DNA of 64,000 bases from Pseudomonas pudica (lineage in GTDB: Bacteria > Pseudomonadota > Gammaproteobacteria > Pseudomonadales > Pseudomonadaceae). The stretch covers positions 58,116-122,115 of the forward strand of contig NZ_JADLJS010000012.1 of assembly GCF_015680405.1 (NCBI RefSeq). Direction: 5' to 3'. Made by a program: the position numbers and the translations under genes. Of the stretch, positions 18,072-27,371 are shown in pieces (the first letter of the stretch is position 1; each line of letters opens with the position of its first letter). The notes beneath the pieces were generated by a model. It had not been told where the DNA came from, searched no databases, and saw only the letters and a list, made by a program, of their open reading frames with translations.

Positions 18072-18189
18072 GGGTAATCTCCAACCCGGCAGATCAATGG
18101 TGGCATTGTGCCCTTACTTCATCGGCAGTGCACATGAACAGTTGAATATGCGGATGGAATGAACAGGAAATTCCGGCGTGCACGCGATC

Positions 18190-18312
18190 ATTGTGGGAGC
18201 GGCCTTGCGTCGCGAAAGGGGCGCGAAGCGGCCCCAGCTTTTTGTATCACAGCCGAAATTGCCGGGGTTGCTACGCAACCCTTTCGCGACGCAAGGCCGC
18301 TCCCACAGGGGA
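18190..18312. repeat. Long inverted REP pair, GGCCTTGCG subtype
   Basis: TTGTGGGAGCGGCCTTGCGT and the inverted CGCAAGGCCGCTCCCACAGG lie at the two ends of about 120 bases. A further hairpin (GGGGCGCGAAGCGGCCCC) and GGTTGCTACGCAACC lie inside. The core differs from the GCGGGT type, marking a different REP subtype. It fills most of the region upstream of the diguanylate cyclase gene. Confidence 0.8.
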
Positions 18313-18335
18313 TAGCGTTCAGCTTTCCAGAATGT

Positions 18336-18370
18336 AAAAACCCGCCTGCCGGTGAAGGCAGGCGGGTTTG
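18336..18370 (-). terminator. Terminator of the second acyl-CoA dehydrogenase
   Basis: The stem AAACCCGCCTGCC / GGCAGGCGGGTTT (13 bp) with a six-base loop is followed on the minus strand by TTTTTA, 17 bases past the stop codon. Confidence 0.88.
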
Positions 18371-18386
18371 CTTTACAACGGCAGGA

Positions 18387-20192
18387 TCAGTACGACAGGC
18401 CGAAGTGCTCTTCGTCCATCGCCATCAGGTTGTTGGCACCCGACAGCATGGTCGCCACGTGGGTACGGGTACGCGGCAGGATGCGCTGGAAGTAGAAGCG
18501 CGCAGTCTGCAGCTTGGCGGTGTAGAACGCTTCTTCGCTGGTGCCGGCAGCCAGTTTCTCGGCAGCCAGGCGGGCAATGTCGGCCCAGAAGTAAGCCAGG
18601 CAGGCGTAGCCGGAATACATCAGGTAATCGACCGAGGCCGCACCCACTTCTTCGCGGTCCTTCATGGCGGCCATACCGACTTTCATGGTCAGCTCACCCC
18701 ATTCCTTGTTCAGCGCCGCCAGCGGTTCGACGAACTCTTTGACCGCTTCGTTGCCTTCCTGCGCCTGGCAGAACTTGTGCACGATCTTGGTAAAGCCCTT
18801 CAGCGCTTCGCCCTGGGTCATCAGCACCTTGCGGCCGAGCAGGTCCAGGGCCTGGATGCCGGTGGTGCCTTCGTACAACATGGAAATGCGGCTGTCGCGC
18901 ACGTTCTGCTCCATGCCCCATTCGGCGATGAAGCCGTGGCCACCGTAGATCTGCACGCCATGGTTGGCGGCTTCGAAACCGACCTCGGTCATGAACGCCT
19001 TGGCGATCGGGGTCAGGAACGCCAGCAGGGCATCGGCCTTCTTGCGCTCTTCTTCATCCTGGCTGTACTTGACGATGTCCACCTGCTTGGCAGTGAAGTA
19101 CACCATCGCGCGGTTGCCTTCGGCGAAGGCCTTCATGGTGAGCAGCATGCGGCGCACGTCCGGGTGGACGATGATCGGGTCAGCAGCCTTGTCCGGTGCT
19201 TTCGGGCCGGTCAGGGAACGCATTTGCAGGCGCTCACGAGCGTACTTCAGGCCACCCTGGAACGCTACTTCGGCATGGGCCAGGCCTTGCAGCGCGGTAC
19301 CCAGGCGGGCGGTGTTCATGAAGGTGAACATGCAGTTCAGGCCTTTGTTGGCCGGGCCGATCAGGTAGCCGGTAGCGCCGTCGAAGTTCATCACGCAGGT
19401 GGCGTTGCCGTGGATACCCATCTTGTGTTCGATCGAGCCGCAGCTCACGCCGTTGCGCTCGCCCACACCGCCTTCGGCGTTGGGCAGGAACTTCGGCACG
19501 ATGAACAGCGAGATGCCTTTGGTGCCAGCCGGTGCGTCCGGCAGGCGGGCCAGGACGATATGGACAATGTTGTCGGCCATGTCGTGCTCACCGGCCGAAA
19601 TGAAGATCTTGGTGCCCGACACCTTGTAGCTGCCGTCGGCCTGTGGCTCGGCCTTGGTGCGCAGCATGCCCAGGTCGGTACCGCAGTGCGGCTCGGTCAG
19701 GCACATGGTGCCGGTCCACTCGCCGGATACCAGCTTGGTCAGGTAGGTGTGCTGCTGCTCGGCAGTACCGTGCGCAGAGATGGTGTTCATCGCGCCGTGC
19801 GACAGGCCCGGGTACATGCCCCACGACCAGTTCGAACCGCCGACCATTTCGCTCAGGGCCAGGCCCAGCGATTCCGGCAGGCCCTGGCCGCCGTGCTCGA
19901 CGTCATGCGCCAGGCTCGGCCAGCCACCTTCAACGAACTGCTGATAGGCCTCTTTGAAGCCGGTAGGGGTTTTCACGCCCGATTCGCTCCAGGTGCAGCC
20001 TTCCTGGTCACCCACGCGGTTCAGCGGCGACAGCACCTGCTCACAGAACTTCGCGCCTTCTTCGAGGATCGCGTCGACCATGTCGGGCGTGGCGTCCTGG
20101 CAACCCGGCAGGCTCTGATAATGCGCCTCATAACCGAGCAGCTCGTCGCGAACGAAGCGGATATCACGCAAGGGGGCTTTGTAATCAGGCAT
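18387..20192 (-). CDS. Acyl-CoA dehydrogenase with C-terminal extension (second of two)
   Basis: This 601-residue paralogue of the 14886-16664 protein shares the opening YKAPLRD(M/I)RFV. It also shares MCLTEPH(A/C)GTDLG(I/M)(I/L)RTKAE and the C-terminal YEGT(N/T)[11 protein letters not shown] type motif. The equivalent P. putida KT2440 gene has, as I recall, been described as an inducible phenylacyl-CoA dehydrogenase; this is from memory. Two overlapping PsrA-type boxes lie 58-84 bases upstream, suggesting induction by fatty acids. It has its own terminator. Confidence 0.92.
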   Translation of the reverse strand: MPDYKAPLRDIRFVRDELLGYEAHYQSLPGCQDATPDMVDAILEEGAKFCEQVLSPLNRVGDQEGCTWSESGVKTPTGFKEAYQQFVEGGWPSLAHDVEHGGQGLPESLGLALSEMVGGSNWSWGMYPGLSHGAMNTISAHGTAEQQHTYLTKLVSGEWTGTMCLTEPHCGTDLGMLRTKAEPQADGSYKVSGTKIFISAGEHDMADNIVHIVLARLPDAPAGTKGISLFIVPKFLPNAEGGVGERNGVSCGSIEHKMGIHGNATCVMNFDGATGYLIGPANKGLNCMFTFMNTARLGTALQGLAHAEVAFQGGLKYARERLQMRSLTGPKAPDKAADPIIVHPDVRRMLLTMKAFAEGNRAMVYFTAKQVDIVKYSQDEEERKKADALLAFLTPIAKAFMTEVGFEAANHGVQIYGGHGFIAEWGMEQNVRDSRISMLYEGTTGIQALDLLGRKVLMTQGEALKGFTKIVHKFCQAQEGNEAVKEFVEPLAALNKEWGELTMKVGMAAMKDREEVGAASVDYLMYSGYACLAYFWADIARLAAEKLAAGTSEEAFYTAKLQTARFYFQRILPRTRTHVATMLSGANNLMAMDEEHFGLSY

Positions 20193-20249
20193 TGCGATGA
20201 ACCTCTAGGTGAGTTCTGTGGGGGTGACCCGCACTTGGCGGCCGTCGAT

Positions 20250-20276
20250 CAAACAGTTGTTTGAAACTTACGTTTA
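20250..20276. promoter_or_regulatory. Two overlapping PsrA-type operator boxes
   Basis: CAAAC-AGTT-GTTTG (20250-20263) is a perfect palindrome matching the published PsrA consensus (C/G)AAAC-N2-4-GTTT(G/C). It is followed, sharing one base, by GAAAC-TTAC-GTTTA (20263-20276), one base off. PsrA is the TetR-family repressor released by long-chain fatty acids. The site is upstream of the second acyl-CoA dehydrogenase. Confidence 0.7.
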
Positions 20277-20360
20277 GCTCCGCCTTATGTCAAGGATGGA
20301 CTATGGTGCCATTTACGCCACGAAAAATGGCATTCATGCCAAGCCTTGAAAAATAAAGAC

Positions 20361-20460
20361 GCCCCTGCGGGAGCGGGCATGCCCGCGAAAGGGTCAGGCC
20401 AGGCAGTAGAGGTACCTGATCTGACGCATTCGCGGGCACACCCGCTCCCACAGGGGCTGC
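20361..20460. repeat. Inverted REP pair
   Basis: CCCCTGCGGGAGCGGGCATG and the inverted GGGCACACCCGCTCCCACAG flank about 40 bases, ending 24 bases before the 98-residue ORF on the minus strand. Confidence 0.85.
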
Positions 20461-20483
20461 GTGTAAATCGGGTGAGCGCCCTG

Positions 20484-20780
20484 TCAGGCGTAGGTGTCGA
20501 TGATCCGGCCGAGCATTTCGTCGGATGCCTTGGCGACCTTTGCGCCCAGTTCGACTTCAAGTTTGCCCACGGCCAGCTGCACGGTGCTGGTGGCCAGGTC
20601 CATCTGCTGGCTGCGGTCGACCGCGCGCAGGCGTTCGGCCTGAAAATCGCTGGACTGGCTGGTGGCGCTACGTTCGGCGGTGGTGCTGGCGATCTGGCTG
20701 GCGGCCTGATCGACGCGGTTCTGGCCGGTCTGAATTGCGCTCAGGCCCGCGTAATAGGCGGAGCTACCGGTGATTTCCAT
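20484..20780 (-). CDS. Small protein resembling the ends of flagellar rod/hook proteins
   Basis: This 98-residue protein has no catalytic motif. Its N-terminus (SSAYYAGLSAIQTGQNRVDQAASQIAS) has the helix pattern of the N-terminal helix of flagellar axial proteins. Its C-terminus (KVAKASDEMLGRIIDTYA) recalls the ASDEMLG-type C-terminal helix of FlgB/FlgC. The middle globular part of true rod proteins is missing. No flagellar genes are nearby; it lies downstream of bioD, across a REP pair. The start is the ATG with GGAG 8 bases upstream. Function is unknown and the similarity is a visual judgement. Confidence 0.75.
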   Translation of the reverse strand: MEITGSSAYYAGLSAIQTGQNRVDQAASQIASTTAERSATSQSSDFQAERLRAVDRSQQMDLATSTVQLAVGKLEVELGAKVAKASDEMLGRIIDTYA

Positions 20781-20900
20781 GTCAGGACTCCATTGACGCT
20801 GGATGACGAACAGGCCCAATTAAAGCAGGCCAAAGGCGAAAAGGCCCGTTTAAATCCCTAATGGCCTGGTGCCATTTGATAGGCCTTGGGTATTCCTGCA

Positions 20901-21003
20901 CTGGCCTCTTCGCGGGTAAACCCGCTCCCACAGGATCTCCACATTTTTTGAAACTTGTGCAGTACCTGTGGGAGCGGGTTTACCCGCGAAAGGGCCAGGC
21001 CTG
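20901..21003. repeat. Inverted REP pair after bioD
   Basis: TTCGCGGGTAAACCCGCTCC and its inverted copy (GGAGCGGGTTTACCCGCGAA) flank about 35 bases, just past the bioD stop on the minus strand. Confidence 0.88.
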
Positions 21004-21009
21004 CAAACG

Positions 21010-21690
21010 CTAGTCCAGTAGATCCAGCTGAAGGTGTTCAGCCACCATGTCGGCACTTGCCTGCTTCAATTTGGGCACCCGCCCCAGGCAAGGCGCCGGC
21101 AAACGCTCGGCCAGGCTGGCCAGGTTCTCTTCCAGGCGCGAAGTACGCGGCTCGATGATGTTCGCCACCCATCCCGCCAACTGTAGCCCGTCACGGGCAA
21201 TCGCCTCGGCGCTGAGCAAGGCGTGGCTGATGCACCCCAGACGTACTCCCACCACCAGGATCACCGGCAACTTCAAGGCAATGGCCAGATCGGACAAGTT
21301 GTCTTGCCCCGACAATGGCACGCGCCAGCCACCTGCCCCCTCGATCAGGGTGAAATCGGCATTTTGTTGCAACACACTGCGCATCGCTACCAACAGCTCC
21401 GACACGGCAAGCGTCACCCCTACCTCGCGCGCTGCCACGTGGGGTGCGATAGCCGGTTCGAAGGCAAACGGGTTGACCTGCTCGTAGGGCAGCTTGATCG
21501 TGCTTTCATCGATCAGCGCCTGAGCGTCGCTGTTGCGCAAGCCTTTCGGCGTCATCGTGCAACCGGAGGCCACCGGCTTGGCCCCCAGCGTGCTCAAGCC
21601 TTGCGACCGTGCCGCATGCAACAGCCCGGCAGCGATGGTGGTCTTGCCAACATCGGTATCGGTACCGGCGATGAAATAGGCCTGACTCAT
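21010..21690 (-). CDS. bioD: Dethiobiotin synthetase
   Basis: BioD forms the ureido ring of dethiobiotin from 7,8-diaminopelargonate, CO2 and ATP. The 226-residue protein has the P-loop GTDTDVGKTTIAAGLL near the start and EGAGGWRVPLS in the middle, both BioD marks. The start is the ATG with GGGGAG upstream; an upstream in-frame stretch overlaps bioC and is rejected. Last gene of the bioBFHCD operon. Confidence 0.94.
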   Translation of the reverse strand: MSQAYFIAGTDTDVGKTTIAAGLLHAARSQGLSTLGAKPVASGCTMTPKGLRNSDAQALIDESTIKLPYEQVNPFAFEPAIAPHVAAREVGVTLAVSELLVAMRSVLQQNADFTLIEGAGGWRVPLSGQDNLSDLAIALKLPVILVVGVRLGCISHALLSAEAIARDGLQLAGWVANIIEPRTSRLEENLASLAERLPAPCLGRVPKLKQASADMVAEHLQLDLLD

Positions 21691-21700
21691 CTCGCTCCCC

Positions 21701-22519
21701 TTACACCTGTGGCTTGCGCAACAAACCATAGACCACCTGATAGGTGGCTGGCAGCCCCTCAGGCTGGCGATACGCCTCATAAGCCTGCAGCAGGCCCTGC
21801 ATGCGTGCCCGACCGGTAAGCCCGGAAGGCCGGCCAGGGTTCAGATTGTGGGCGCCGAGAGCCTTGAGTTCATGGGTCAGGCTGCGTACATCCGGGTAGT
21901 GCAGCACGTGCGGGCAGCGCTGCAGCACAAGCTGTTCGAAACCGCTGGCTGCGCACAGGCGCTGATAGTCCTCGAAACGGCGGAAGCGGTTCACATGCAC
22001 CAGGCCATCCACCGCCTGCCAACTGGCGCGCAGTTCATCGAGGGTACCCACACACAGGCTGCTGAAGGCCAGCACGCCGCCCGGGCGCAGCACTCGCAGC
22101 GCTTCTGCCAGCACACTGGCGAACTGGTCGCACCACTGCACGGCCAGGCTGGTAAACACCAGGTCGACGCTGGCATCACGCAGCGGCAAACGCTCGGCGT
22201 CGCCGGCCACGTGATAGAGCGCCCCGCCCTGTTCGTTGCGAGCATGGCACAACATGCCCTCGGCGATATCCACCGCCACGCCGCTGGCTTGGGTGAAACG
22301 CTCGGCCAGCGCCCGGCTGAAATGACCGGTGCCGCTGCCCAGGTCCAGCCAGCGCGACGGCTGCAGGCCCTCCGGCAACAGCTCCAGCAAGCTCGACCCC
22401 ACCGCACGCTGCAAGGCTGCCACGCTGTCGTAGCTGGCTGCGGCGCGGGAGAACGAGGCCGCTACCTGGCGCTTGTCGGGCAGCGCTCCGGGCGGGGTCG
22501 GACGGGAAAGGTCAGTCAT
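21701..22519 (-). CDS. bioC: Malonyl-[acyl-carrier protein] O-methyltransferase
   Basis: BioC methylates malonyl-ACP so that pimeloyl synthesis can run on the fatty-acid machinery. The 272-residue SAM methyltransferase has motif [15 protein letters not shown] and the BioC-type N-terminus [17 protein letters not shown]. The ATG overlaps the bioH end by 8 bases. Operon position between bioH and bioD is as in other pseudomonads. Confidence 0.93.
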   Translation of the reverse strand: MTDLSRPTPPGALPDKRQVAASFSRAAASYDSVAALQRAVGSSLLELLPEGLQPSRWLDLGSGTGHFSRALAERFTQASGVAVDIAEGMLCHARNEQGGALYHVAGDAERLPLRDASVDLVFTSLAVQWCDQFASVLAEALRVLRPGGVLAFSSLCVGTLDELRASWQAVDGLVHVNRFRRFEDYQRLCAASGFEQLVLQRCPHVLHYPDVRSLTHELKALGAHNLNPGRPSGLTGRARMQGLLQAYEAYRQPEGLPATYQVVYGLLRKPQV

Positions 22520-23243
22520 CGCCACTCTCATGCAGGAAACTCTTGATGCCCGCCGCCAGTTCCTGCGGGTACTCCAGCAGGAAGGCGTGGGAACTGTCTT
22601 CGACCAGGCCCACTTCCACATCGGGCAGCAGCTCGCTCAGCGCTTTCGCCGCATCTGCTGGTACCAGCGCATCGCTGCCGGCGAACAGGTGCAGCTGCGG
22701 GCCACCGTAGGCCTCCAGAGCTTCGCGGGTATCCAGCTTGGCCAGTACCTCGAGGCCGGTGGCCAGGTACAGTGGGTCGGTGTCCGGCACGCCGACACCC
22801 AGCTGACGCAGCAGGGTACGCGGCTGCTGGGCACCATCGCTGCACAAGGTACGGAAGCGCTTCAGGGTGACCTGGGTATGGCTGCGACAGCCGTCGAGGA
22901 AGGTGACGAAAGTGTCTTTGGCCATGCCGTGGGGCCAGTCCGGGCGAGCCACGAAACTGGGGTTGCTGGCCAAGGTCAGCAGGCCGCAGCAATGGTCACC
23001 ACGCTTGTGCGCCAACGCGCTGGCCAGCATGCCGCCGAACGACCAGCCGCCCAGCCAGACATCGCTCGGCAGCTTGCGGTCGAGGTGGTCGACCCAGGCC
23101 TGCACATCGCTGTGGGCCAGTTCCGGCAATGGCATCAGCTCTACCTGCAGGCGGGCGTCCTGGGCACGCAGACTGGCGGCCAGCGGCTCCAGGGAAGCAG
23201 TGCCCAGGCCCCAGCCGGGCAACAGTACAAGTCGATTACGCAT
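22512..23243 (-). CDS. bioH: Pimeloyl-[acyl-carrier protein] methyl ester esterase
   Basis: BioH removes the methyl group that BioC added, releasing pimeloyl-ACP. The 243-residue alpha/beta hydrolase has the nucleophile elbow GGWSFGG, an Asp in [10 protein letters not shown] and a His in [12 protein letters not shown]. The N-terminus [19 protein letters not shown] is typical of BioH. The ATG overlaps the bioF stop (ATGCGTAA). Confidence 0.93.
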   Translation of the reverse strand: MRNRLVLLPGWGLGTASLEPLAASLRAQDARLQVELMPLPELAHSDVQAWVDHLDRKLPSDVWLGGWSFGGMLASALAHKRGDHCCGLLTLASNPSFVARPDWPHGMAKDTFVTFLDGCRSHTQVTLKRFRTLCSDGAQQPRTLLRQLGVGVPDTDPLYLATGLEVLAKLDTREALEAYGGPQLHLFAGSDALVPADAAKALSELLPDVEVGLVEDSSHAFLLEYPQELAAGIKSFLHESGDD

Positions 23244-24408
23244 CGGCGCTCTCCAACTGTGGATAACACTCGGCCAATGCATTCAACAATAGCTGCACCT
23301 GCGCCTCGCTGTGCGCGGCGCTCAATGTCACCCGCAGGCGTGCGCTGCCCGCCGGCACAGTGGGCGGGCGGATGGCCGTCACCAGCAAGCCGCGCTCGCG
23401 CAGCATGCGTGACAGGCGCAGGGCCTGCGCGCTGTCACCGATGACGATCGGCTGAATCGGTGTCGGGCTGTCCATCAGCTGCAGTCCAATCTGCTGCGCA
23501 CCTTCACGGAACTGATGGATCAGCGCGGCAAGGTGCTCGCGGCGCCAGGTCTCGCGACGCAGAAGTTCCAGGCTTTTGAGGGTGGCGCAAGCCAGCGCCG
23601 GTGGCTGGCTGGTGGTGTAGATGTACGGGCGTGCGAACTGCACCAGCGCCTCGATCAGCTCTTCGCTGCCGGCCACAAAGGCGCCGGCGGTCCCACAGGC
23701 CTTGCCCAGCGTACCGATCAACACCGGCACACCTTCAACGCCCAGATCGAAGTGCTCGACTATACCGCCGCCCTGAGTGCCCAAGGTGCCCAGGCCATGG
23801 GCGTCGTCGACCATCAGCCAGGCACCGCGCGCGCGCGCGACATCGGCCAGCGCCGGCAGGTCGGCCAGGTCGCCGTCCATGCTGAACACGCCATCGGTCA
23901 CTACCAGGGTATTGCCGACGGCCTTGTCCAGGCGGCTGGCCAGGCTGGCCGGGTCGTTGTGCAGGTAGCGGTTGAAACGGGCACCGCTGAGCAACCCGCC
24001 ATCCAGCAGCGAAGCATGGTTCAGGCGGTCCTGCAGCACCGTGTCACCCTGCCCCACCAGTGCGGTGATGGCGCCCAGGTTGGCCATGTAGCCTGTGGAG
24101 AACAGCAGCGCGCGCGGTCGCCCGGTAAGTTCGGCCAAGGCCTCTTCCACCTGGTGGTGCGGCGTACTGTGACCGATAACCAGGTGCGAGGCACCGCCAC
24201 CGACACCCCAGCGCTCGGCGCCGGCCTGCCAGGCAGCAATCACCTCGGGGTGGTTGGCCAGGCCCAGGTAGTCATTGCTGCAGAAGGCCAGCAAGCGCTG
24301 GCCATCGACGACCACTTCCGGCCCCTGCGGGCTTTCCAGCAGTGGCCGCTGCCGATACAGGTCTGCGGCGCGCCGTTCGGCCAGGCGCGCCGCCAGGTCG
24401 AAGGCCAT
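23236..24408 (-). CDS. bioF: 8-amino-7-oxononanoate synthase
   Basis: BioF condenses pimeloyl-ACP with alanine, using PLP. The 390-residue protein has the alpha-oxoamine synthase marks [13 protein letters not shown], the segment [10 protein letters not shown] and the PLP lysine region [14 protein letters not shown]. The start is the ATG one base after the bioB stop. A longer in-frame reading would overlap bioB extensively. Confidence 0.95.
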   Translation of the reverse strand: MAFDLAARLAERRAADLYRQRPLLESPQGPEVVVDGQRLLAFCSNDYLGLANHPEVIAAWQAGAERWGVGGGASHLVIGHSTPHHQVEEALAELTGRPRALLFSTGYMANLGAITALVGQGDTVLQDRLNHASLLDGGLLSGARFNRYLHNDPASLASRLDKAVGNTLVVTDGVFSMDGDLADLPALADVARARGAWLMVDDAHGLGTLGTQGGGIVEHFDLGVEGVPVLIGTLGKACGTAGAFVAGSEELIEALVQFARPYIYTTSQPPALACATLKSLELLRRETWRREHLAALIHQFREGAQQIGLQLMDSPTPIQPIVIGDSAQALRLSRMLRERGLLVTAIRPPTVPAGSARLRVTLSAAHSEAQVQLLLNALAECYPQLESADA

Positions 24409-24409
24409 T

Positions 24410-25468
24410 TCAGGCTGTCGCGGCGTTGTAGAACATCTCGCTGCTGCGCTGCTCGACCAGCGCCTGCTCGATAGCCGCCTGGTGCACTTCGTCGGCGTGC
24501 TCTTCACGCGCTTCGGGCTTGATACCCAGGCGTGCGAACAGTTGCATGTCCTTGTCGGCCTGCGGGTTGGCGGTGGTCAGCAGTTTTTCGCCGTAGAAGA
24601 TCGAGTTGGCGCCGGCCATGAAGGCCAGGGCCTGCATCTGCTCGTTCATCTGCTCGCGGCCGGCGGACAGGCGCACGTGCGACTTGGGCATGAGAATACG
24701 GGCCACGGCCAGCATGCGGATGAAGTCGAACGGGTCGACGTCCTCTTCCTCGGCCAGCGGCGTGCCAGCCACCTTGACCAGCATGTTGATCGGTACCGAT
24801 TCCGGGTGCTCGGGCAGGTTGGCCAGCTGGATCAGCAGGCCCGCGCGGTCGTCCAGCGACTCACCCATGCCGAGAATGCCGCCAGAGCAGATCTTCATCC
24901 CGGCATCACGCACGTAGGCCAAGGTCTGCAGTCGCTCGCTGTAGGTGCGGGTGGTGATGATACTGCCGTAGAACTCCGGCGAGGTGTCGAGGTTGTGGTT
25001 GTAGTAGTCCAGGCCGGCCTGCGCCAGGGCCTTGGTCTGCTCCTGGTCGAGCTTGCCGAGGGTCATGCAGGTTTCCAGGCCCATGGCCTTGACGCCTTTG
25101 ACCATCTCCAACACATAGGGCATGTCTTTGGCCGAAGGGTGCTTCCACGCCGCGCCCATGCAGAAGCGGGTAGAACCGATGGCTTTGGCGCGGGCGGCTT
25201 CTTCCAGCACCTTCTGCACTTCCATCAGCTTCTGTTTTTCCAGCCCGGTGTTGTAGTGGCCGGACTGTGGACAATATTTGCAATCTTCCGGGCAGGCGCC
25301 GGTCTTGATCGACAGCAGGGTCGAAACCTGCACGCGGTTCGGGTCGAAATGCGCGCGGTGCACAGTCTGCGCCTGGAACAGCAGGTCATTGAACGGTTGC
25401 TGGAACAGCGCCTTGACCTCGGCCAGGGACCAGTCGTGACGTGTTGTTGCAGTTGTGCTGGCGCTCAT
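24410..25468 (-). CDS. bioB: Biotin synthase
   Basis: BioB inserts sulfur into dethiobiotin. The 352-residue radical SAM enzyme has the cluster motif CPEDCKYC (Cys-x3-Cys-x2-Cys), [13 protein letters not shown] and [13 protein letters not shown], all BioB marks. It is the first gene of bioBFHCD, with AAGGAAA before the ATG. The upstream promoter overlaps a BirA-type operator, so repression by biotinyl-AMP is expected. bioA is not in this operon. Confidence 0.97.
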   Translation of the reverse strand: MSASTTATTRHDWSLAEVKALFQQPFNDLLFQAQTVHRAHFDPNRVQVSTLLSIKTGACPEDCKYCPQSGHYNTGLEKQKLMEVQKVLEEAARAKAIGSTRFCMGAAWKHPSAKDMPYVLEMVKGVKAMGLETCMTLGKLDQEQTKALAQAGLDYYNHNLDTSPEFYGSIITTRTYSERLQTLAYVRDAGMKICSGGILGMGESLDDRAGLLIQLANLPEHPESVPINMLVKVAGTPLAEEEDVDPFDFIRMLAVARILMPKSHVRLSAGREQMNEQMQALAFMAGANSIFYGEKLLTTANPQADKDMQLFARLGIKPEAREEHADEVHQAAIEQALVEQRSSEMFYNAATA

Positions 25469-25540
25469 TGGTGTTTCCTTGTTTAGGCTGAAGCAGGCGC
25501 CGGGACAGGAAAGCCCACCAGCGCATCACGGATAGCTCGC

Positions 25541-25569
25541 ATAGTCATGGAAGGCCTATGAACTGTCAA
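25541..25569 (-). promoter_or_regulatory. bioB promoter
   Basis: On the minus strand a perfect -35 TTGACA (25569-25564) is followed after exactly 17 bases by GACTAT (25546-25541), a fair -10. The -35 lies within the left half of the BirA-type operator. Confidence 0.7.
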
Positions 25570-26289
25570 CCACACTGGAAAAGACTGGTTTACAAGTGTT
25601 CACTTATTAATCAGATGTGTTTGTTGTGTGATGAACCAGCCGAGCAGGCCTACCCGCTGTGCGTCGCCTGCGAGCAGGAACTGCCTTGGCTGGGCGATCA
25701 GTGCCTGCGCTGCGCCCTGCCATTGGCGATGGCCGGCCTGACCTGCGCCCAGTGCCAGCGCCGCGCACCGGCCTTCGAGCAGGTGGTTGCACTGTGGCAT
25801 TTCGGCTTTCCAGTGGACACGCTGATCAGCCGTTTCAAGCACAACCGCCAGTGGCCCCTGGGGCGACTGATGGCCGAATTGTTCGGGCATGGGCTTCTGC
25901 ACCGCTTTACCGAAGGGCTGCCGCGCCCCGACCTGTTGTTGCCTGTACCCTTGTCCAAACGTCGACTACGGGAGCGGGGGTTCAACCAGGCGGGGATGCT
26001 CGGGCGCTGGCTGTCGTCGCATGCGGGGGTACGTTGCGACGAGCGGCTACTGCTGCGTACACGGGAGACACCTGCACAGCAACAACTGGACGCCAAGGCC
26101 AGGCGACACAATCTGCGCCAGGCGTTTGCGGTAACAGGCAAACTGACGGGCAAGCATGTCGCCATTGTCGATGACGTGTTGACCACCGGTGCTACCGCGC
26201 AGGCGGTTGCCGAAGTGCTGCGCAAGGCCGGTGCGCGGCGGGTGGATGTGTATTGCCTGGCGCGTACGCCCAAGCCTGGGTATGTATGA
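25558..26289 (+). CDS. ComF/GntX family phosphoribosyltransferase-like protein
   Basis: The 243-residue protein has an N-terminal zinc-ribbon-like cysteine cluster (CLLCDEPAEQAYPLCVACE, then CLRCALP and CAQCQRR). A C-terminal phosphoribosyltransferase fold carries the PRPP loop VAIVDDVLTTGATAQAVAEVL. ComF/GntX proteins are linked to DNA uptake or to use of DNA as nutrient. The ATG at 25558 has GGAAGG close upstream (3-base gap). An internal ATG at 25615 would place the biotin operator wholly outside the gene but has no ribosome site. It is divergent from bioB. Confidence 0.85.
   Translation: MNCQPHWKRLVYKCSLINQMCLLCDEPAEQAYPLCVACEQELPWLGDQCLRCALPLAMAGLTCAQCQRRAPAFEQVVALWHFGFPVDTLISRFKHNRQWPLGRLMAELFGHGLLHRFTEGLPRPDLLLPVPLSKRRLRERGFNQAGMLGRWLSSHAGVRCDERLLLRTRETPAQQQLDAKARRHNLRQAFAVTGKLTGKHVAIVDDVLTTGATAQAVAEVLRKAGARRVDVYCLARTPKPGYV
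25563..25595. promoter_or_regulatory. BirA-type biotin operator
   Basis: CTGTCAACC - 15 bases - GGTTTACAA. The published proteobacterial BirA site is TTGTAAACC-N14/15-GGTTTACAA; the right half here is perfect and the left half matches 7 of 9. It overlaps the bioB -35 box and lies inside the first codons of comF as annotated. Confidence 0.8.
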
Positions 26290-26307
26290 ACAAGCGCGGA
26301 TCGCCCA

Positions 26308-26424
26308 GTGCAGGAGCGGGCTTGTGTCGCAATCGGGCTGCGCAGCAGCCCCAGCAATATTTGCCAAGGCGTGAATCGTGGGGCCGCTTCGCGCCCCTTT
26401 CGCGACACAACGCCGCTCCTACAC
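26308..26424. repeat. Degenerate inverted REP pair (CTTGTGTCGC subtype)
   Basis: GCAGGAGCGGGCTTGTGTCG and the inverted CGCGACACAACGCCGCTCCT surround two hairpins (GGGCTGCGCAGCAGCCCC and GGGGCCGCTTCGCGCCCC). It is a third REP subtype, between comF and the ModE-like gene. Confidence 0.7.
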
Positions 26425-26455
26425 ACTATCCAGCCTCAGGCCCCCACAAGACCAA

Positions 26456-27226
26456 ATGCCCATGCCCCTGCCCCCACACCTAACCCAGCACATCGCCCGC
26501 CGCCCCCAGCGTATCGCGCTGCTGCAGCACATTGCCGAAGAGGGTTCGATCACCCGCGCCGCCAAGGCTGCGGGCGTCAGCTACAAGGCCGCCTGGGACG
26601 CCATCGACGAGCTCAACAACCTGGCCAGCCAGCCCCTCGTCGAGCGCAGTACCGGCGGGCGTGGTGGCGGTGGTGCCCGTCTGTCGCCGGAAGGCCAGCG
26701 GGTTCTGCGCCTTTATAAGAGGCTGCAGGCCCTTCAGGCGCAAATCCTCGAAGCGGCCGAGGAGTCGAGCGACCTCGACCTGCTTGGCCGGTTGATGCTA
26801 CGTACCAGCGCGCGCAACCAGTTGCAGGGCCAAGTCAGCGGCCTGCGCCGCGAGGGACGGCATGATCAAGTCAGCCTGGCGTTGGGCGGAGGGTTGGAGA
26901 TCGAGGCGCTGATCACCCACGACAGCACCGCACGGCTGGAGCTGACGCTGGGGACGACGGTAGTGGCGCTGCTCAAGGCAGGGTGGGTGAGGTTGCTGGG
27001 CGACGAGGAAGAGGCCGAAGCGGGTAGCAATTGCCTGCAGGCGACAGTGGAGGAGGTACTGGCGGAGGCTGATGGGCCTGCTGAGGTCCGGTTGGCGTTG
27101 GGGAATGGCCAGACGTTGTGTGCGTTTGCCGAGACGGATTGGTTGGCTGGGCAGCGGGTGGCAGCAGGCAGTTTGGTGCGGGTTCAATTTCATCCCTCTT
27201 ATGTATTGCTTGGGATTCCCGCATAG
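26456..27226 (+). CDS. ModE-like molybdate-responsive regulator
   Basis: The 256-residue protein has the ModE layout. An N-terminal winged helix (IALLQHIAEEGSITRAAKAA, then GVSYKAAWDAIDELNN) spans about residues 20-110. Two TOBE/Mop-type ligand domains span about 120-185 and 190-255 (TSARNQLQGQVSGL; NCLQATVEEVLA). ModE dimers bind molybdate and control molybdate uptake. No modABC genes are in the window. The start is uncertain: two close ATGs (26456, 26462) and no strong ribosome site. Confidence 0.85.
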   Translation: MPMPLPPHLTQHIARRPQRIALLQHIAEEGSITRAAKAAGVSYKAAWDAIDELNNLASQPLVERSTGGRGGGGARLSPEGQRVLRLYKRLQALQAQILEAAEESSDLDLLGRLMLRTSARNQLQGQVSGLRREGRHDQVSLALGGGLEIEALITHDSTARLELTLGTTVVALLKAGWVRLLGDEEEAEAGSNCLQATVEEVLAEADGPAEVRLALGNGQTLCAFAETDWLAGQRVAAGSLVRVQFHPSYVLLGIPA

Positions 27227-27242
27227 CCTGGCCGCGCTTTGC

Positions 27243-27274
27243 GCTGTTCGCGGGCTTGCCCGCTCCCACAGGGA
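27243..27274. repeat. Single REP
   Basis: GTTCGCGGGCTTGCCCGCTC followed by CCACAGGG is one REP. A decayed partner (CACCCGCGAAGAGGCCGGTA) follows at about 27300-27320. Confidence 0.75.
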
Positions 27275-27371
27275 CCGCGCAGCCGCCAGGGAAACGATGC
27301 ACCCGCGAAGAGGCCGGTACAGGCATAACGCGCTACCATGGCCCCCACGCCGCCTACCCCCCGGAGCCACC

